64,000 nt of DNA. It comes from Tricholoma matsutake. Taxonomy: Eukaryota; Basidiomycota; Agaricomycetes; Agaricales; Tricholomataceae. Every line of letters starts with the position of its first letter. Positions within the stretch are counted from its first letter, which is position 1. The notes under the pieces are model-generated. The model did not search any database and was not told the origin of the DNA. It saw only the letters and a program-made list of their open reading frames with translations. Made by a program: the position numbers and the translations under genes. Of this stretch, positions 21,335 through 31,463 are shown in pieces. The stretch spans positions 7,502,001 to 7,566,000 of the forward strand of contig AP026550.1 in assembly GCA_026075535.2 (NCBI GenBank). Reading direction: 5' to 3'.

Positions 21335-21477
21335 TTAGTCTATTATACCAGATTCCACCGGAGTCCACTGGACTCCGGTCGGACTCCAGTTATTCCGGTT
21401 AGTCCGACCGGAATCTGACCAGAATAACTGGAATAACTGGAGTCCAACCAGAATAGGTGGGGCAGTGTAAATTACAG
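21335..21477 (+). repeat. KDZ1 right end: subterminal motif array and terminal inverted repeat
   Basis: Repeated GGAGTCC/GGACTCC, CCGGAAT and GGAATAACTGG motifs precede the terminal repeat at 21437-21477, which ends GGCAGTGTAAATTACAG. It is flanked by the duplication GGAATTCT at 21478-21485. Confidence 0.75.
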
Positions 21478-21485
21478 GGAATTCT

Positions 21486-22114
21486 TGTCTGAGTGGTCCT
21501 GAAGCACCCCCTGTGATTTTGTGGGGGTAAAAGCCTGTAAGAATCAATGTGCCTGCCGTGGTAGAGCTTCTTGAGAGGGCAGTGTAATATGCTTGGTGTG
21601 ATCTACTGTAGCTGAGGTCCACAACATTTAGGGGTCTTGTTTTTCCTTGGGAGGCATAGTCTGTCATGGCCCAGTTGGGCAGGATTTCAACTTGGTTGCA
21701 TGAAATTGTCAGAGAGGTGTCATCAGGCAACAAACAAGATGTGGATACAGTAGTTCATGTCAAAGGCACAACATTTGGAGGTAAATTATCTAGTTGGACT
21801 TGAGAAGGAGGATTGACCAGACTGACAAAGAGTGTGTCTAGCACAACAGTGCCATCAGCTGTTTTACTTGCTTGCCAAGAGTGAACAACTGCTTCCTGCC
21901 CCTTAGTCATACAGAGCTCAGTAGCAGAATTGACACAGATCATAACAGGCATACCAACACACACAGAAAGCTTACCGGGAATGAGTTTGGTGTTGGCACA
22001 AGGGGATTGGTTCCACAGAGTTTTTTGTGCTTCAATAGGAAGTGTTGCATGCTTCATAGTGTGCTTGTAGCTTCCCTTGAGATGGTTTTTCTTCTCTCTG
22101 GCTTCTTTTGAAGG
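21486..22114 (-). pseudogene. Pif1-like helicase gene, upstream piece
   Basis: The C-terminal half of a superfamily 1B (Pif1-like) helicase. It reads HATLPIEAQKTLWNQSPCAN, then PGKLSVCVGMPVMICVNSATELCMTKGQEA, SLVNPPSQVQLDNLPPNVVPLT, a TGA at 21755-21757, then ILPNWAMTDYASQGKTRPLNVVDL and HQAYYTALSRSS (helicase motifs V and VI with the final Arg). It breaks after GGASGPLRQEF exactly at the KDZ1 duplication and resumes at 9793. The upstream side is cut by the TIR element at 22115. Such helicases occur in Helitrons and in large repeat-borne genes; no Rep domain is seen here. Confidence 0.75.
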
Positions 22115-22236
22115 CAGTAATTTACACTGCCCCATATGTTCCATGCGGATCCATGTGGACTGTGTGGACTCCGTGTGGAGTCCAACCATCTGGTGACCAA
22201 AATGAAAAATTACACCCCTTTCGCTGCATACTCTGC

Positions 22237-22490
22237 CCCAGTCCACGTGGAGTCCACATAAGTCCACACGGAGTCCACATAAGTCCGCACAGAGTCCACA
22301 TAAGTCCACGCAGAGTCCACATAAGTCCACGCAGAGTCCACATAAGTCCACGCAGAGTCCACATAAGTCCACGCAGAGTCCACATAAGTCCACGCAGAGT
22401 CCACATAAGTCCACGCAGAGTCCACATAAGTCCACGCAGAGTCCACATAAGTCCGCGCGGAGTCCACATAAGTCCACATAAGTCCACACA
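22237..22490. repeat. 21-bp minisatellite, about 11-12 copies
   Basis: The unit AGTCCACGCAGAGTCCACATA is tandemly repeated with single-base variants (CGCAG, CACGG, CGCGG). Each unit is two GTCCAC half-units. It lies just inside the left end of the TIR element, where KDZ-type elements carry subterminal binding repeats. The open minus frame through it (seven-residue repeats) is a consequence of the period. Confidence 0.9.
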
Positions 22491-22608
22491 GATTCCAACC
22501 ATGTGGTGACCCAAATGAAGAATTGAGGCATGGGTTGATGGCAAAAAAAAAACAAGGATGCCCCACGATGGGGGACATTTTATTGGTAGTATTAAATACA
22601 AAAAAAGT

Positions 22609-22633
22609 TGCCCCCCTGCCGAAGAGGGGGGCA
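22609..22633. other. GC-rich perfect hairpin inside the TIR element
   Basis: TGCCCCCCT and AGGGGGGCA form a 9-bp stem with a 7-base loop (GCCGAAG). A smaller CCCCA-CGA-TGGGG hairpin precedes it at 22561-22573. Function unknown. Confidence 0.6.
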
Positions 22634-22695
22634 GTAGACTATAGAATAAAATAAATAACCCACCATCTTGCTAGCATGCGAGATGGCAGGGGCGG

Positions 22696-23223
22696 GTGCA
22701 TTCATTGTCAGCCCTCCCTTGTGGCCCCCTCTTGTCCCCCCTCACCATTCCCCATTGGTCTGTACGCACCCCCCTTCCTTGTCATTGTTCCACCCGTGAT
22801 CCACCCCACAAGCAGTTGCTCGTGAGGCTGGGGGCGGGTGGTGTGCTGTCATCTCCTGTCCCATCTCCCTCGTCGTCTCCCTCCCCCTCCCCCTTCGTCT
22901 CCCTTTCCTCTCATCTCCCATCCCCCTCGTCATCATTCCACCCACCATCCACCCCACGAGCAGTGGCTTGTGAGGCTGGAGGTGGGTGGTGTGTCCTTGT
23001 GGGGTGGATGGTGGGTGGTGTGTCATTCTGTGGTTGGCATTGGTTTCATCGGTGTCATGGGGCTGGGGGTGGGCGGTGTGTCATCCGTCGCCATGGGTGG
23101 TCATGGTGGGGCCCTGGTGCTTGTTTTCATCTGGTTTGGGGGGGTTTGTGTTGTCCTGCATTGTTGTCCGTCGTTACCTGTAGATTAGAACCTAAAAAAC
23201 AAAGAAAACAATTAGTTAGTTGA
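22696..23223. other. G-rich/C-rich low-complexity core of the TIR element
   Basis: Long open frames exist in several registers but read as Pro/Ser or Gly/Val/Trp low complexity without a domain. I do not call a gene. The strand asymmetry (GGGGCTGGGGGTGGGCGG near 23055) could permit quadruplex structure. Confidence 0.4.
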
Positions 23224-23877
23224 GAAAAAGAAGAAATGAATTAAAAAAATTACCTACAGCCCAAATGACACAATTGCGTCGTTTGGGCCCGCATTGCTTC
23301 TGGTCAGCTTGTTTGCAGCTCTTCATGGCCGTGGAATGGGGCTGGGAGTGGGTGGAGGTGATGGTGGTGGTAGAGAGGGAAGGAGGGAGGGAGTGAGGTG
23401 GTGGCATGGTCGTCATCGATGGTGGTGGTGGTGAGTGATGAGCTGGCAATGTTGATGACGCAGCTGTGTGCTTTGTCATACAAAGCCAAACAGTCGTATG
23501 TAGTTGCATCAATGGCTACAAACAATAATGGCTGCATAGTGTAATGGTAATGTGCATCTGTACTTATTAGTTAACCATGAGGCTCAACACCATTCATGAC
23601 ATTATTTTGCTAAGCTCAAATGGTCTGCTCGGATGCATGTGGACTGTCCTTGCTGGTCCTTGCTGGTACTTGCTGTCTGATCTCGGATGCGGATGGTAGA
23701 AATCTGTGGAATCCGAGTAAAAAGTGTGGAATCCAAGCTAGTCTGTGCAGATCCGTGCGGACTGTCTGCCTCTGTTGCATAACTAAAACTGTTCATTAGA
23801 TGGGATGTAAATCTATACAGAGTCCATGCAATTCCGCACAGATCTGTGTGGAACATATGGGGCAGTGTAAAGACCTC

Positions 23878-24877
23878 TTTCCTTCCATAGTTCAATTTCA
23901 TCATTTTTCTTTTCTTTCTTTTTGTTACCAGGTTTATGGTTTCTTGAAAAAGCAGATTTGGAGAAAAGGCTTTTGGTAACATATATTGCATTTTGTGGAT
24001 CACAGAGCTCATATCCCACATTAAGAATAACCATGAAAGCATGTTGTCATGGGCATGAGATGTGCAGTACAAGGCATAAGCATACTGCAGCTGATGTGGC
24101 TGGGAGGAAACACAGCTCAAATACCTGTGGGATGCTCTATTACTAATGCCACAAAGGCAGTTGCAGTGTACCAGAAAGTCATGCTTCAAAAACATGGAAC
24201 GACATAAAAGTGCAGCAGCATGTTTTACTTGCTTGGAGATTCTGCTTTTATTGAAATAGTTCACATGCAAGAGCCATGTGTATAGTTGGCAATGGGCTTG
24301 TGTCAGCAGGTTAGACAAGGGGCTGTGTGTAAAGACACGCCCAAATTCACATGTGTGTAAATACAGGGATTGTGTAGTGGCAAGGATGTAAGTTAACCAC
24401 AGGGGAAATTGCAAATCAACAGTGTTATAATGGACAACATGTTTATTGAAACCACATGCCCTGAACATGTCCATCCTGCCATCAGCAAGCTATCAAGGTT
24501 TATTAGTAAATACAATCTGCAAATGGCATATACAGAGTTCCAGGAATTACATACCACCCTACGTCATTTCCATACTCTGGTCATCTGCTTTGCTTTTGCA
24601 ACACTTCCTGGATTCTTTGCCTCTGACTTGGCAATACCATGCATATACGAGAAAATGAAGCTTCGATAAAGTTTATGCATAAGTGCAAAATTGTTGACAC
24701 ACAACAGGTTTGTTCCCATGTGAGAGTATCCAAATGCGCTGAGACCTGCTCAAATGTCTTGAGGGCAATGTGCTCATGAAGGAGATTATACATAGACTCC
24801 GGATCGTTACCCAAGACATCAGGTGCCCACTGTTGAAGCCTAGGGTGTAGCATGGGTGTGGGTAAACCTGTGGTGTT
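23878..24877. other. Unassigned decayed sequence, possibly coding on the minus strand
   Basis: The minus strand has open stretches without clear homology (for example 24474-23880 and 24949-24581, with DVLGNDPESMYNLLHEH). These may be upstream parts of the helicase gene, since they lie on its expected side of the TIR element, but I could not match any helicase motif. The short stretch GNKKKEKKNDEIELWKER abuts the TIR element. Confidence 0.25.
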
Positions 24878-24990
24878 TAGGTCATGGGGTGTACAGGTAT
24901 GGGTATGGTGCCTGAAATCCTCAACCTGTGTGATACCACACCCATACACATGGTGTCACAGGTTTTCACAGTATTGCCAAGTTGGCAGCT
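24878..24990. repeat. CCATACCC/GGGTATGG-rich dispersed repeat, copy 2
   Basis: GTACAGGTATGGGTATGG, ACACCCATACAC and GTGTCACAGG form an inverted-repeat-rich block. It is similar in reverse complement to 5328-5415. It lies just before the KDZ2 genes and could be that element's left subterminal region. Confidence 0.45.
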
Positions 24991-25333
24991 AGCCAATCAC
25001 TTATCACAATTTCACTTAATTTATTCATGTCATTCTTGGTTGGTTGTGCAATGCTCAGTGTGGCCCATACTTAATCGCGAAAAACGAGACTGTGGGAATG
25101 CGACTAATCAATCGACACTGTTGTTATCACTCTCCACCATCACTTGATAACACCCTCAGATAAGTTCTTTCTCCTTTTCACTAATAATCTGCACTCCTTC
25201 TTGTCTAGATCAAAGTTTCATTCTCACCACGACAACCTCCCCCATCAAATTACCAGTAAGTCCTTTGTTTCTTTCTCTTAAACTAACTAACAAATTGATC
25301 TTTTTGCTAGGTTACACTGTTTTCAGCTCGACA
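24991..25333. other. Upstream region of the KDZ2 genes
   Basis: AT-rich, no coding potential. It contains a plausible 5' intron (CAG then TAAGTCC at 25255, ending GCTAG near 25311) before the ATG at 25334. Confidence 0.35.
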
Positions 25334-26206
25334 ATGGCTGCTGACACAATGCCACTCTCCTCCCCATCCAAATGGGATGTGAGTGACAATGACGAGGGGA
25401 CCACATGGCCACCAAGGTCCACCACCACCACCACTGAACAAACAAACAAACAAATGAACAAATGGCGGGAAGATGGGGACAGGATGGGGGTACAAGGACG
25501 AGGCATGGGCCCAAATGACATCTAGATATGTGTTGTTTAGGCACAGGTAAGTTGTTCCTTCTTGTTTTCTTCATTCAGCTTACTTCCATTTATTATTTAC
25601 AGCTCTTATCTCACAACAACTGATGGCACACACGGTCACTAAACAAATGAATGGCGGGAAGGTGAACAGGGGGATGGGATGGGGTACAAGGATGAGGATG
25701 AGGCACAGGCCCCAGGTAAGTTTTTATAGATGTTTCTTGTTTTTCTTAATTCAACTAACTTCTATTTTCACTATCTACAGGTTTTATCTCACAATGACAC
25801 AACAACCCTATCTAATGCACCTACACCTCCACTAGCCGATGACCACTGCAGCTCCCTGAAGCATGGCCATAAGCAACTGCTTGCGGGGTGAAAATGGGGA
25901 ACAACAAGTACAGGGACTATGGGGAGAGGGAGCAAGCAGAACAATGATGATGTGGAGGGGAACAATGACAGGACAATGCACATGAACCAGCACCCCCCAT
26001 CGCCACTGTGAGCCAGGGATGAGCTGATGACGAGGAATGACCACAACAACAAGGGAAACAACAGGGTCTGACAACCAACCCAGGACTGCATGACAATGAG
26101 GAACAACCAGGGGACTACAATGAGGAACAACCAGGGGACAACAATGAGGAATGACCAGGGGACAACAACGATGGCAACTACGAGGGAGGGACAATGGGGA
26201 CAACGA
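25334..26206 (+). pseudogene. KDZ2 gene, N-terminal low-complexity part
   Basis: ATG at 25334 gives MAADTMPLSSPSKWDVSDNDEG and a Thr/Gln/Asn-rich stretch. Two diverged copies of an exon-plus-intron unit follow (from about 25449 and about 25643, each with AACAAATGGCGGGAAG-like exon sequence, CAGGTAAGTT donor and TTTACAG/CTACAG acceptor). From 26083 the plus strand has repeats of an EEQPGDNN type, ending in DNNEDEDDSYM at about 26200, where the conserved dioxygenase-like region begins. Several stops interrupt it. The architecture parallels cargo gene 1 of KDZ1. Confidence 0.45.
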
Positions 26207-27202
26207 TGAAGACGAAGATGACAGCTACATGATTCCTTCCTTCAAAGATGGCTGGTTTGTTGCCAAACCTATTCCTGACATGGTGCAGATGGTTGCGGGG
26301 ATTCCATATGTGTATTTTCTGGATGGTAATCCAAACCATGTGCAGACTGTAGGGTGTTTACAGATGCTGTAATCACTTCAGTGGTACCCCAACTTCCAAG
26401 AAATCTATGATATGTGTGTACAATTGGTGAAACTCAGTTGGGGATGTCCAGAGTGGGATGGTAACCCAGGCATTCAACGCTTATCCCAACTTGATGGTCT
26501 CAAGTGTAATGCTCAGTCCAGCAAGACGACCTTTGCTGTGGACTCTACTGATGGTTCATATAATCTTGCCAATACAGTCCTCAAAGGAGAAGGTCAAGGT
26601 GTGGTGTTTCCTGCTGTACAGGTGGACACATATGAGGGAACAGCACAGATCGGAGCTGTTCTGTTCTGAATTGTCTTCACACCTTGAATTGATTGATTTT
26701 GTCCAAATGCATCTCAAAATTTGAGTTTGACATTGGAGAGTTCCACAGTGAGCTCAACAATGTTGTTAGCTTTGGTGGGTTGGAACCAGGTGGTACAAGC
26801 ATGCAGTACAACATTTTGTCATTGAGCGATGAGGAGTTACATCAAAGTATTGGGGGTCAGAGAGCTTGGCACAACGATATGTTGGACTGCATCATGAGGT
26901 TCAGAATGTTTGTGTTAATGATAATGTCTGGCCCAGGTACATAGTTTGACTTGTTACAACATATCATCAGTACTAAACATAATTAGGATGGTGACCCTGG
27001 TGCCTTCTGCTTAGCTTGTGCTGGTCTGTATATTCATGAAAGAGGGGTGTGGATTATATTCCTCGTATTCAAGGGCAACAACCTGCATTTGGGGTTCTCC
27101 CCCTGAGAAACCAAGCAAGCTCATCAGGAAAGCCCCATCAATAAATGGGTGTCATTGTGACTCACCTCAAATCATCATGAGCCTAACAAGAGTTCCTTAC
27201 AA
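26207..27202 (+). pseudogene. 2-oxoglutarate/Fe(II) dioxygenase-like protein, possibly TET/JBP
   Basis: Conserved blocks in order: SYMIPSFKDGWFV, GIPYVYFLDGNPNHVQTV, a TAA at 26370, YPNFQEIYDMCVQLV, TTFAVDSTDGSYNLANTV, a frameshift near 26670, KFEFDIGEFHSELNNVVSFG, LEPGGTSMQYN, RAWHNDML, and after a likely intron (about 26937-26987) GDPGAFCLACAGLYIHERGVWIIFLVFKGNNLHLGF. The H-x-D of WHND and the distal His of NNLHLGF, separated by a beta-rich segment, fit the iron-binding HxD...H facial triad of the double-stranded beta-helix fold. TET/JBP-type genes are known to ride on KDZ transposons in basidiomycetes, and a KDZ transposase follows on the same strand. The fold call is moderate; the TET/JBP label is inference. 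Confidence 0.45.
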
Positions 27203-27460
27203 GTGAAAGAGAAGAATGCCCCCCTGCATGAGGACAATGAAGTTGCAGTTGATACTGTTACACATGTAGAAGTTGAGGTCAACACAAAACATGGATCAAA
27301 AACAAAGCACATCAAGATCCCCCTGACTGTGGTGGAAGAACCAGGTCAATCAAATTCTGTTATACAGGATAATCCCAATGTTGCTCCAGAATGGGACATG
27401 CAAGAATCTCAGGTGGCTGCTGAGCCAACTCAGCCACACATTGGCATGGTTAGTTTCTGA
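27203..27460 (+). pseudogene. Probable C-terminal tail of the dioxygenase-like gene
   Basis: Open frame of about 85 codons (KEKNAPLHEDNEVAVDTVTHVEVEV...), polar and low complexity, collinear with the preceding gene and on the same strand. No domain recognised. Confidence 0.3.
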
Positions 27461-27951
27461 CACTGATTGCTTATGGAGCGAGGCTCATATACAAATAATG
27501 GATACAGTGAGACTATGTACTGGAGTTTGTGGGACAAGTAGATGAATTGCTGCAAGCATCCCTTGCTTGGCAGGCATGGTCAGTTGACACACAAGTTTGC
27601 AACCACTGTCCATTTAATAAATGGGCAATTTGGTGATGCGTTGATTGTTCACTGGGAAGCACACTTTGCCACACATGCATGCGTGTAACCCACAGGCAAA
27701 ATTTCTTCCATCACATTGAATGCTGGACTGGCATGCACTTTTGCCAGGCTGAGCTATAAGAGGTCAGCACATACATTTTAGTCCAGCACCAGATGGATCA
27801 GCCAATTGGCAATGCTCTGAACTTCCGAATGAAATATCTGGAGACATTTGAAGACATGAAGGATAAAGCAGAGCAAGAGTCAGCCAATTGGCAGGCCAAT
27901 GATTGGCAATGGCAGTGACACCGGCATTGGTGCTCTTCACCTGATTCAGCC
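27461..27951. other. Gap between the KDZ2 dioxygenase-like and transposase genes
   Basis: Short frames only. It probably includes the decayed start of the transposase, because a conserved Asp-rich lead-in (DWAKDETGADSAF) appears directly at 27980. Repeated CAATTGGCA motifs occur near 27798 and 27885. Confidence 0.3.
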
Positions 27952-30290
27952 TTGGATGCATATCATGAGTCGCAGGCCGACGACTGGGCCAAAGATGAAA
28001 CTGGGGCTGACTCAGCATTTTTTAATCACCTTGATGCCCTTTGGCATCAAGGGAAGGGGAATATTGATGTTGAGAATAGTTTCCAAGACTTCTTTGATAG
28101 CAATGATGAATCTGAAGTTGAGCATGTTGATGATGACATCAATGGGTTTCAACCATATTTGCTGAGTTCTAATCAAACTGCCGATGCCATCCCAACTGCC
28201 GATGCCTTGAGCAACAGTTATATTTGTGTGGTCCATACAAATGGAATACATCACTTAGCAATGGTTACCTGCCAGTGTCAGGGGGAACACCAAATTCCCT
28301 TGGACCTGGCAACCAGTAACTTACTACCCACAAGCTTCACCAAGATATGGACTCTGTTCACCATGCAGGTCCTAGACCATTTTCAGCTCTGTAATCTGGA
28401 ATTAAAGGCATCTGCCTATCAGTTTTACCAGCTGATTCAGTGTGTAACATTGCTGATGAGGCCTGCTGAAGTGGTCAATCTCTACCATGAGCTTTGGCGC
28501 ATGTCCTGCTTATGGCATTGGATGAAAAGATTGAAGTGGGCAGGGTATGGACACAATCAAAGAGATCCTTTGAATCCTGAACCAGGATCACTTGCCAATT
28601 TCTGTCCAGCCTGCCCTCAAGTAGGCATAAATATACTGGAAAATTGGAAGGACGATGCAAACCAGTGGGTGTCAAATACCTCAGTGCAGTGGCATCTAAA
28701 ATGATACTATGGAATTCAGATTTGTTTTTAAATGCATATTCATGGCCAATGGCAATTTCAAAGCTGATCATATTCAGCAGAAAAACTCTGATACTGATAT
28801 ATGGCTATGGGATGGAGGTGGGATGGCCCCAAATCAGGCTGAATATGAGATGTTTCTCCAAGCTGCCATAGAATGATCAATGGTAGGTACCTTCCCTTGG
28901 TGGCGGCCAATGCCATTCCCAATGCCATTACAAAAGCCAGTCTGATTTGTACCCAGCTTTCCAGAAGGCTCCTTGTGAAAATAAATTCCTAGCCATTGTG
29001 ACTGCTTTTCTGGCATTGAAGGCATGTGACAGGACTGGAGTAGCAGCCATTGCATGTGCATGGCATGGATGTTATGTACCTAATGCATTGGTAGACCTGT
29101 TTCATGGAGAACAGCAAAAGAATGTCAACTTTGCTTTCCTTCAAGCACTGAAGACCACCAGAGTTGACCCTCAACAGGGAGTCATGCTCATTTATGACAT
29201 TGTCTGCCAGTACATTATCCACCTTTGATAATGTATTGGTGCCCATCTTCCAGCCAGCTTGACCATTGACCAGGCCATTGGGCTTTTGCATGTTCATGGC
29301 CACAAGGATGAATGCTTTTTTTGCTATGCTCCATCTTTCATTCTAGGGTCTGGCATTGTAGCAGGAGAAATACTTGAGTCTCTGTGTGTATCACTGAATT
29401 CCATTTCCCCAATGGTCAGAACAGTGACCTTGCCACATCAGGCAGAAATGCTTGATGATCATGCTACAGATTCAAATCACAAGAAAATGCTTGGCATGAC
29501 AGTCACACTGTGCTTAAAATCTCAGGAAGCCCTTGAGAGCTCCACACAACTCAGCCAATACCATGGTGAACTAATGGCAGCATTCGGCCAACTGACAATC
29601 AAATGATGGGAGGATGAAGTGAGGGCCACAGAATCCCTAAGGCTCACAGATATCAGGGTAATGGATATGTATGCCACTCACATATCAGAAATGGCATCAG
29701 CAGTGGGGACAGGATTGGCAGCAGGAGTGGGAGTGGGATTGGCCTTAACTTTGGCATCAGCACTGGTTCAATCCATGGTTGAGGAGTGGATTGATTTGCT
29801 ATTCTTTTTGAACAAATGCAGTGAGTTGTACTGCCTACCACCAATCACAACCCATCATTGATTGTCACCAGGATTGAATTATGAGACAAAGTCCATCAAC
29901 TTGGTAAATCACCTCACATTTCTGACACGCAAGCTGTTGAACAGGAAAGAGAAGCTCTCACATCTCACATGGTAACCTTAACACAGTTACAAAATGCTGC
30001 CAACATTGCCGATCATGACATTGCTCCCTCATGGATCACCCATGATAATGAAGGTGAATTTGATACCCCTGGTGACCTGGATGATGACAGTGATGTGGCA
30101 TCAGGCCTGTCAGATCTCCCAGCCAACACACATGCTATTCCAGTTGAGGAGTAACGAGTATACCTCCCTTCTAATGGCAATCTGGTGGATGTAGAGATTA
30201 ATTTCTGCAAGATCCAGGCAAGCCGACTGCTGCACCAGCTGTGGGAGCTCATTGCTGACAAATCATTTCAATATTCACACATCATTGAAG
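27952..30290 (+). pseudogene. KDZ2 transposase with CxC2/CxC3-type cysteine cluster
   Basis: The N-terminal cluster segment reads ICVVHTNGIHHLAMVTCQC, then RLKWAGYGHNQRDPLNPEPGS and FCPACPQVGINI. The catalytic domain follows in another frame: FMANGNFKADH (relatives have Asp where the first Asn stands), WLWDGGGMAPNQAEYEMFL, CDRTGVAAIACAWHGCYVPNALVDLFHGEQ, VMLIYDIVCQY, then HVHGHKDECFFCYAPSFI and GEILESLCVSLNSISPMVRT. The C-terminal part ends VYLPSNGNLVDVEINF...ADKSFQYSHII, cut at about 30290, where gypsy DNA starts. At least three frameshifts and several stops. An intact protein would excise and insert the KDZ element. Confidence 0.75.
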
Positions 30291-30369
30291 TGGCGCCGTG
30301 AAAGGGAGTTTGCACCCAGTCATGAGCTGTTGTACACGAGTTGGTTAACAAAATTAGCTTGCATGCCTG
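30291..30369. other. Junction between KDZ2 and the gypsy fragment
   Basis: About 80 bp matching neither the transposase nor the gypsy copy. It contains TGGCGCC at 30292 and marks the left edge of the palindrome at 30370. Confidence 0.4.
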
Positions 30370-31050
30370 GAACCCAGAAGGGAAGTCAAAGTACAGTCGG
30401 TAGAGGAGTTTGTATCTAAGATGCAAAAGGTACAAGAGGAAGCAGAGGCAGCATTGAAGAAAGCACGTGATGACATGATGCAACATGCAGATCGTACTTG
30501 AGCACACGCTCCAGAGTACAAAGTTGGTGACTTGGTGTGGCTAAGTGCCAAGGACCTGGATATTCCCTGACCTTCGAGGAAACTTATGGAGAAACAAGTT
30601 GGCCCATATGCGATCTCTAAAGTGATCTCACCTAATGCGGTAGTGCTAAAATTACCCCGATCATTCAAGATTGATCCCGAGATTAACATATCCCGCCTAC
30701 GCCCTTACTGCCCACCCACTATTCCTGGCCAACAAACTACTCCACAACCTCCGATAATAGTAGAAGGTGCTCCAGAATATGTAGTTGAAGAAATTCTAGA
30801 CTCACATCCTCAATGGAACAAATTGGAGTTCTTAATAAAGTGGAAAAACTATACCGATGAAAATAATTTGTGGGAGCCCAAAGAGAATTGTAAGCGAGCG
30901 CGCAATGCGATCGCCCAATTCTTTAAACATAATCTGAATGTTTCGCATGGCATTGCCAGAATGGTGTATGAGGGGATGAGATTCCAGCCTTACCAAAATT
31001 TTACAGAGGGGACAGATGCAATATTTTCTTGCCTGGAAGTCGAGGCATAA
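30370..31050 (+). pseudogene. Gypsy1-type integrase C-terminus with chromodomain, duplicated copy
   Basis: Reads VEEFVSKMQKVQEEAEAALKK, DMMQHADRT, a TGA at 30499, EYKVGDLVWLSAKDLDIP, a TGA at 30568, then an unbroken frame (30586-31050) with the GPYAISKVISPNAVVLKLP module. The chromodomain follows: YVVEEILDSHPQWNKLEFLIKWKNY, ENNLWEPKENC. It ends LEVEA, stop TAA at 31048. The chromodomain places the family among chromoviruses (Ty3/gypsy). It is truncated at 30370 and has no promoter of its own. Confidence 0.85.
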
Positions 31051-31061
31051 AAGGGGGGTAA

Positions 31062-31463
31062 TGTTAGGAAACCACCCCATTACCTAATAAAATTTCATTT
31101 TTATTTTATTATGTCAAATTACACTACATGATGCCAAATTATGCTACACTTTGATAGTGTGAGAATTTTATTTCGCACGCATCAATATGTACATGCATGT
31201 ATGAGTGCATTGGTAACAACAATGTACAATATATGTAACATAGTATATAAACCCTAAATATATGCCTAGGGGACCCTAGTTGTGTTCTCTTAGGTATTCC
31301 ACCTATGCTTCTGGTGTGAAAGGCCTTTGTCAACAAACCCACCTATTAATGACCCCTCGCATCAAAACCATCAGTTTCCCAATCATGCGCGTGGATCCTG
31401 CCCCCTTTGAGTAGAGAGAACCCGCATGGTCTTAGCTAGCAGATAGTGGGTGTCGCCCTAACA
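31062..31463 (+). repeat. Gypsy1 LTR, duplicated copy, 402 bp
   Basis: TGTTAGGAAACC...CGCCCTAACA, with 7-bp inverted ends TGTTAGG/CCTAACA. Preceded by the polypurine tract AAAAGGGGGG (31050-31058) and followed by CCAGG, the complement of the Gypsy1 target duplication CCTGG. Contains TATATAAAC near 31243. Confidence 0.9.

Larger units (their letters stand above)
9794..21477 (+). mobile_element. KDZ1: KDZ-superfamily DNA transposon, 11.7 kb with nested DIRS
   Basis: It is bounded by 41-bp imperfect terminal inverted repeats (9794-9834 and 21437-21477), sharing TTTACACT, CCCCACCTATTC and TTGGA in the same spacing, and by a perfect 8-bp duplication GGAATTCT. Subterminal regions on both sides are packed with GGAATCC/GGACTCC motifs. 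Inside, all on plus: a spliced Asn/Asp-rich gene (10329-11467), a second gene (from 11628) and the CxC5-CxC6 KDZ transposase gene ending at 21282. About 5.9 kb is a later DIRS-like insertion on the opposite strand. The host helicase reads through in frame when the element and one duplication copy are ignored. Confidence 0.85.
22115..23877. mobile_element. TIR element without transposase, KDZ1-like ends
   Basis: Termini are TTTACACTGCCCCATATG at 22121 and its inverse at 23854-23871; the match extends about 23 bp to GTTCCA. The outer core TTTACACT-CCCCA equals that of KDZ1, so the element is probably a non-autonomous relative mobilised by the same transposase. The body holds the 21-bp minisatellite, a strong hairpin and G-rich low-complexity DNA, but no recognisable protein. 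No 8-bp duplication is visible at the flanks (TTTGAAGG versus TTTCCTTC), so one side may have been rearranged. The outer limits include six bases added by analogy with KDZ1. Confidence 0.65.

Noticed and set aside
22237..22490. Possible CRISPR-like array
   Set aside because: Units are contiguous 21-bp copies without unique spacers, and the window is eukaryotic.
22122..22601. Minus-strand frames of periodic Trp-Thr-Leu repeats that look like a repeat protein
   Set aside because: They arise from the 21-bp minisatellite (period divisible by three), are open in several registers, and have no conserved flanking domain.
22696..23223. Pro/Ser- and Gly/Trp-rich plus-strand open frame
   Set aside because: Low-complexity C-rich/G-rich DNA inside a non-coding TIR element. 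The opposite strand is open too, and no domain is seen.
25334..30290. A complete Helitron around the helicase fragments
   Set aside because: No Rep (rolling-circle HUH) motif and no Helitron TC...CTRR termini were found. The helicase pieces are only Pif1-like and are interrupted by KDZ-type elements.
31139..31342. 67-codon frame present in three copies (31139-31342, 32427-32630, 38221-38424)
   Set aside because: It lies wholly inside the Gypsy1 LTR and is repeated only because the LTR is; no evidence of translation.
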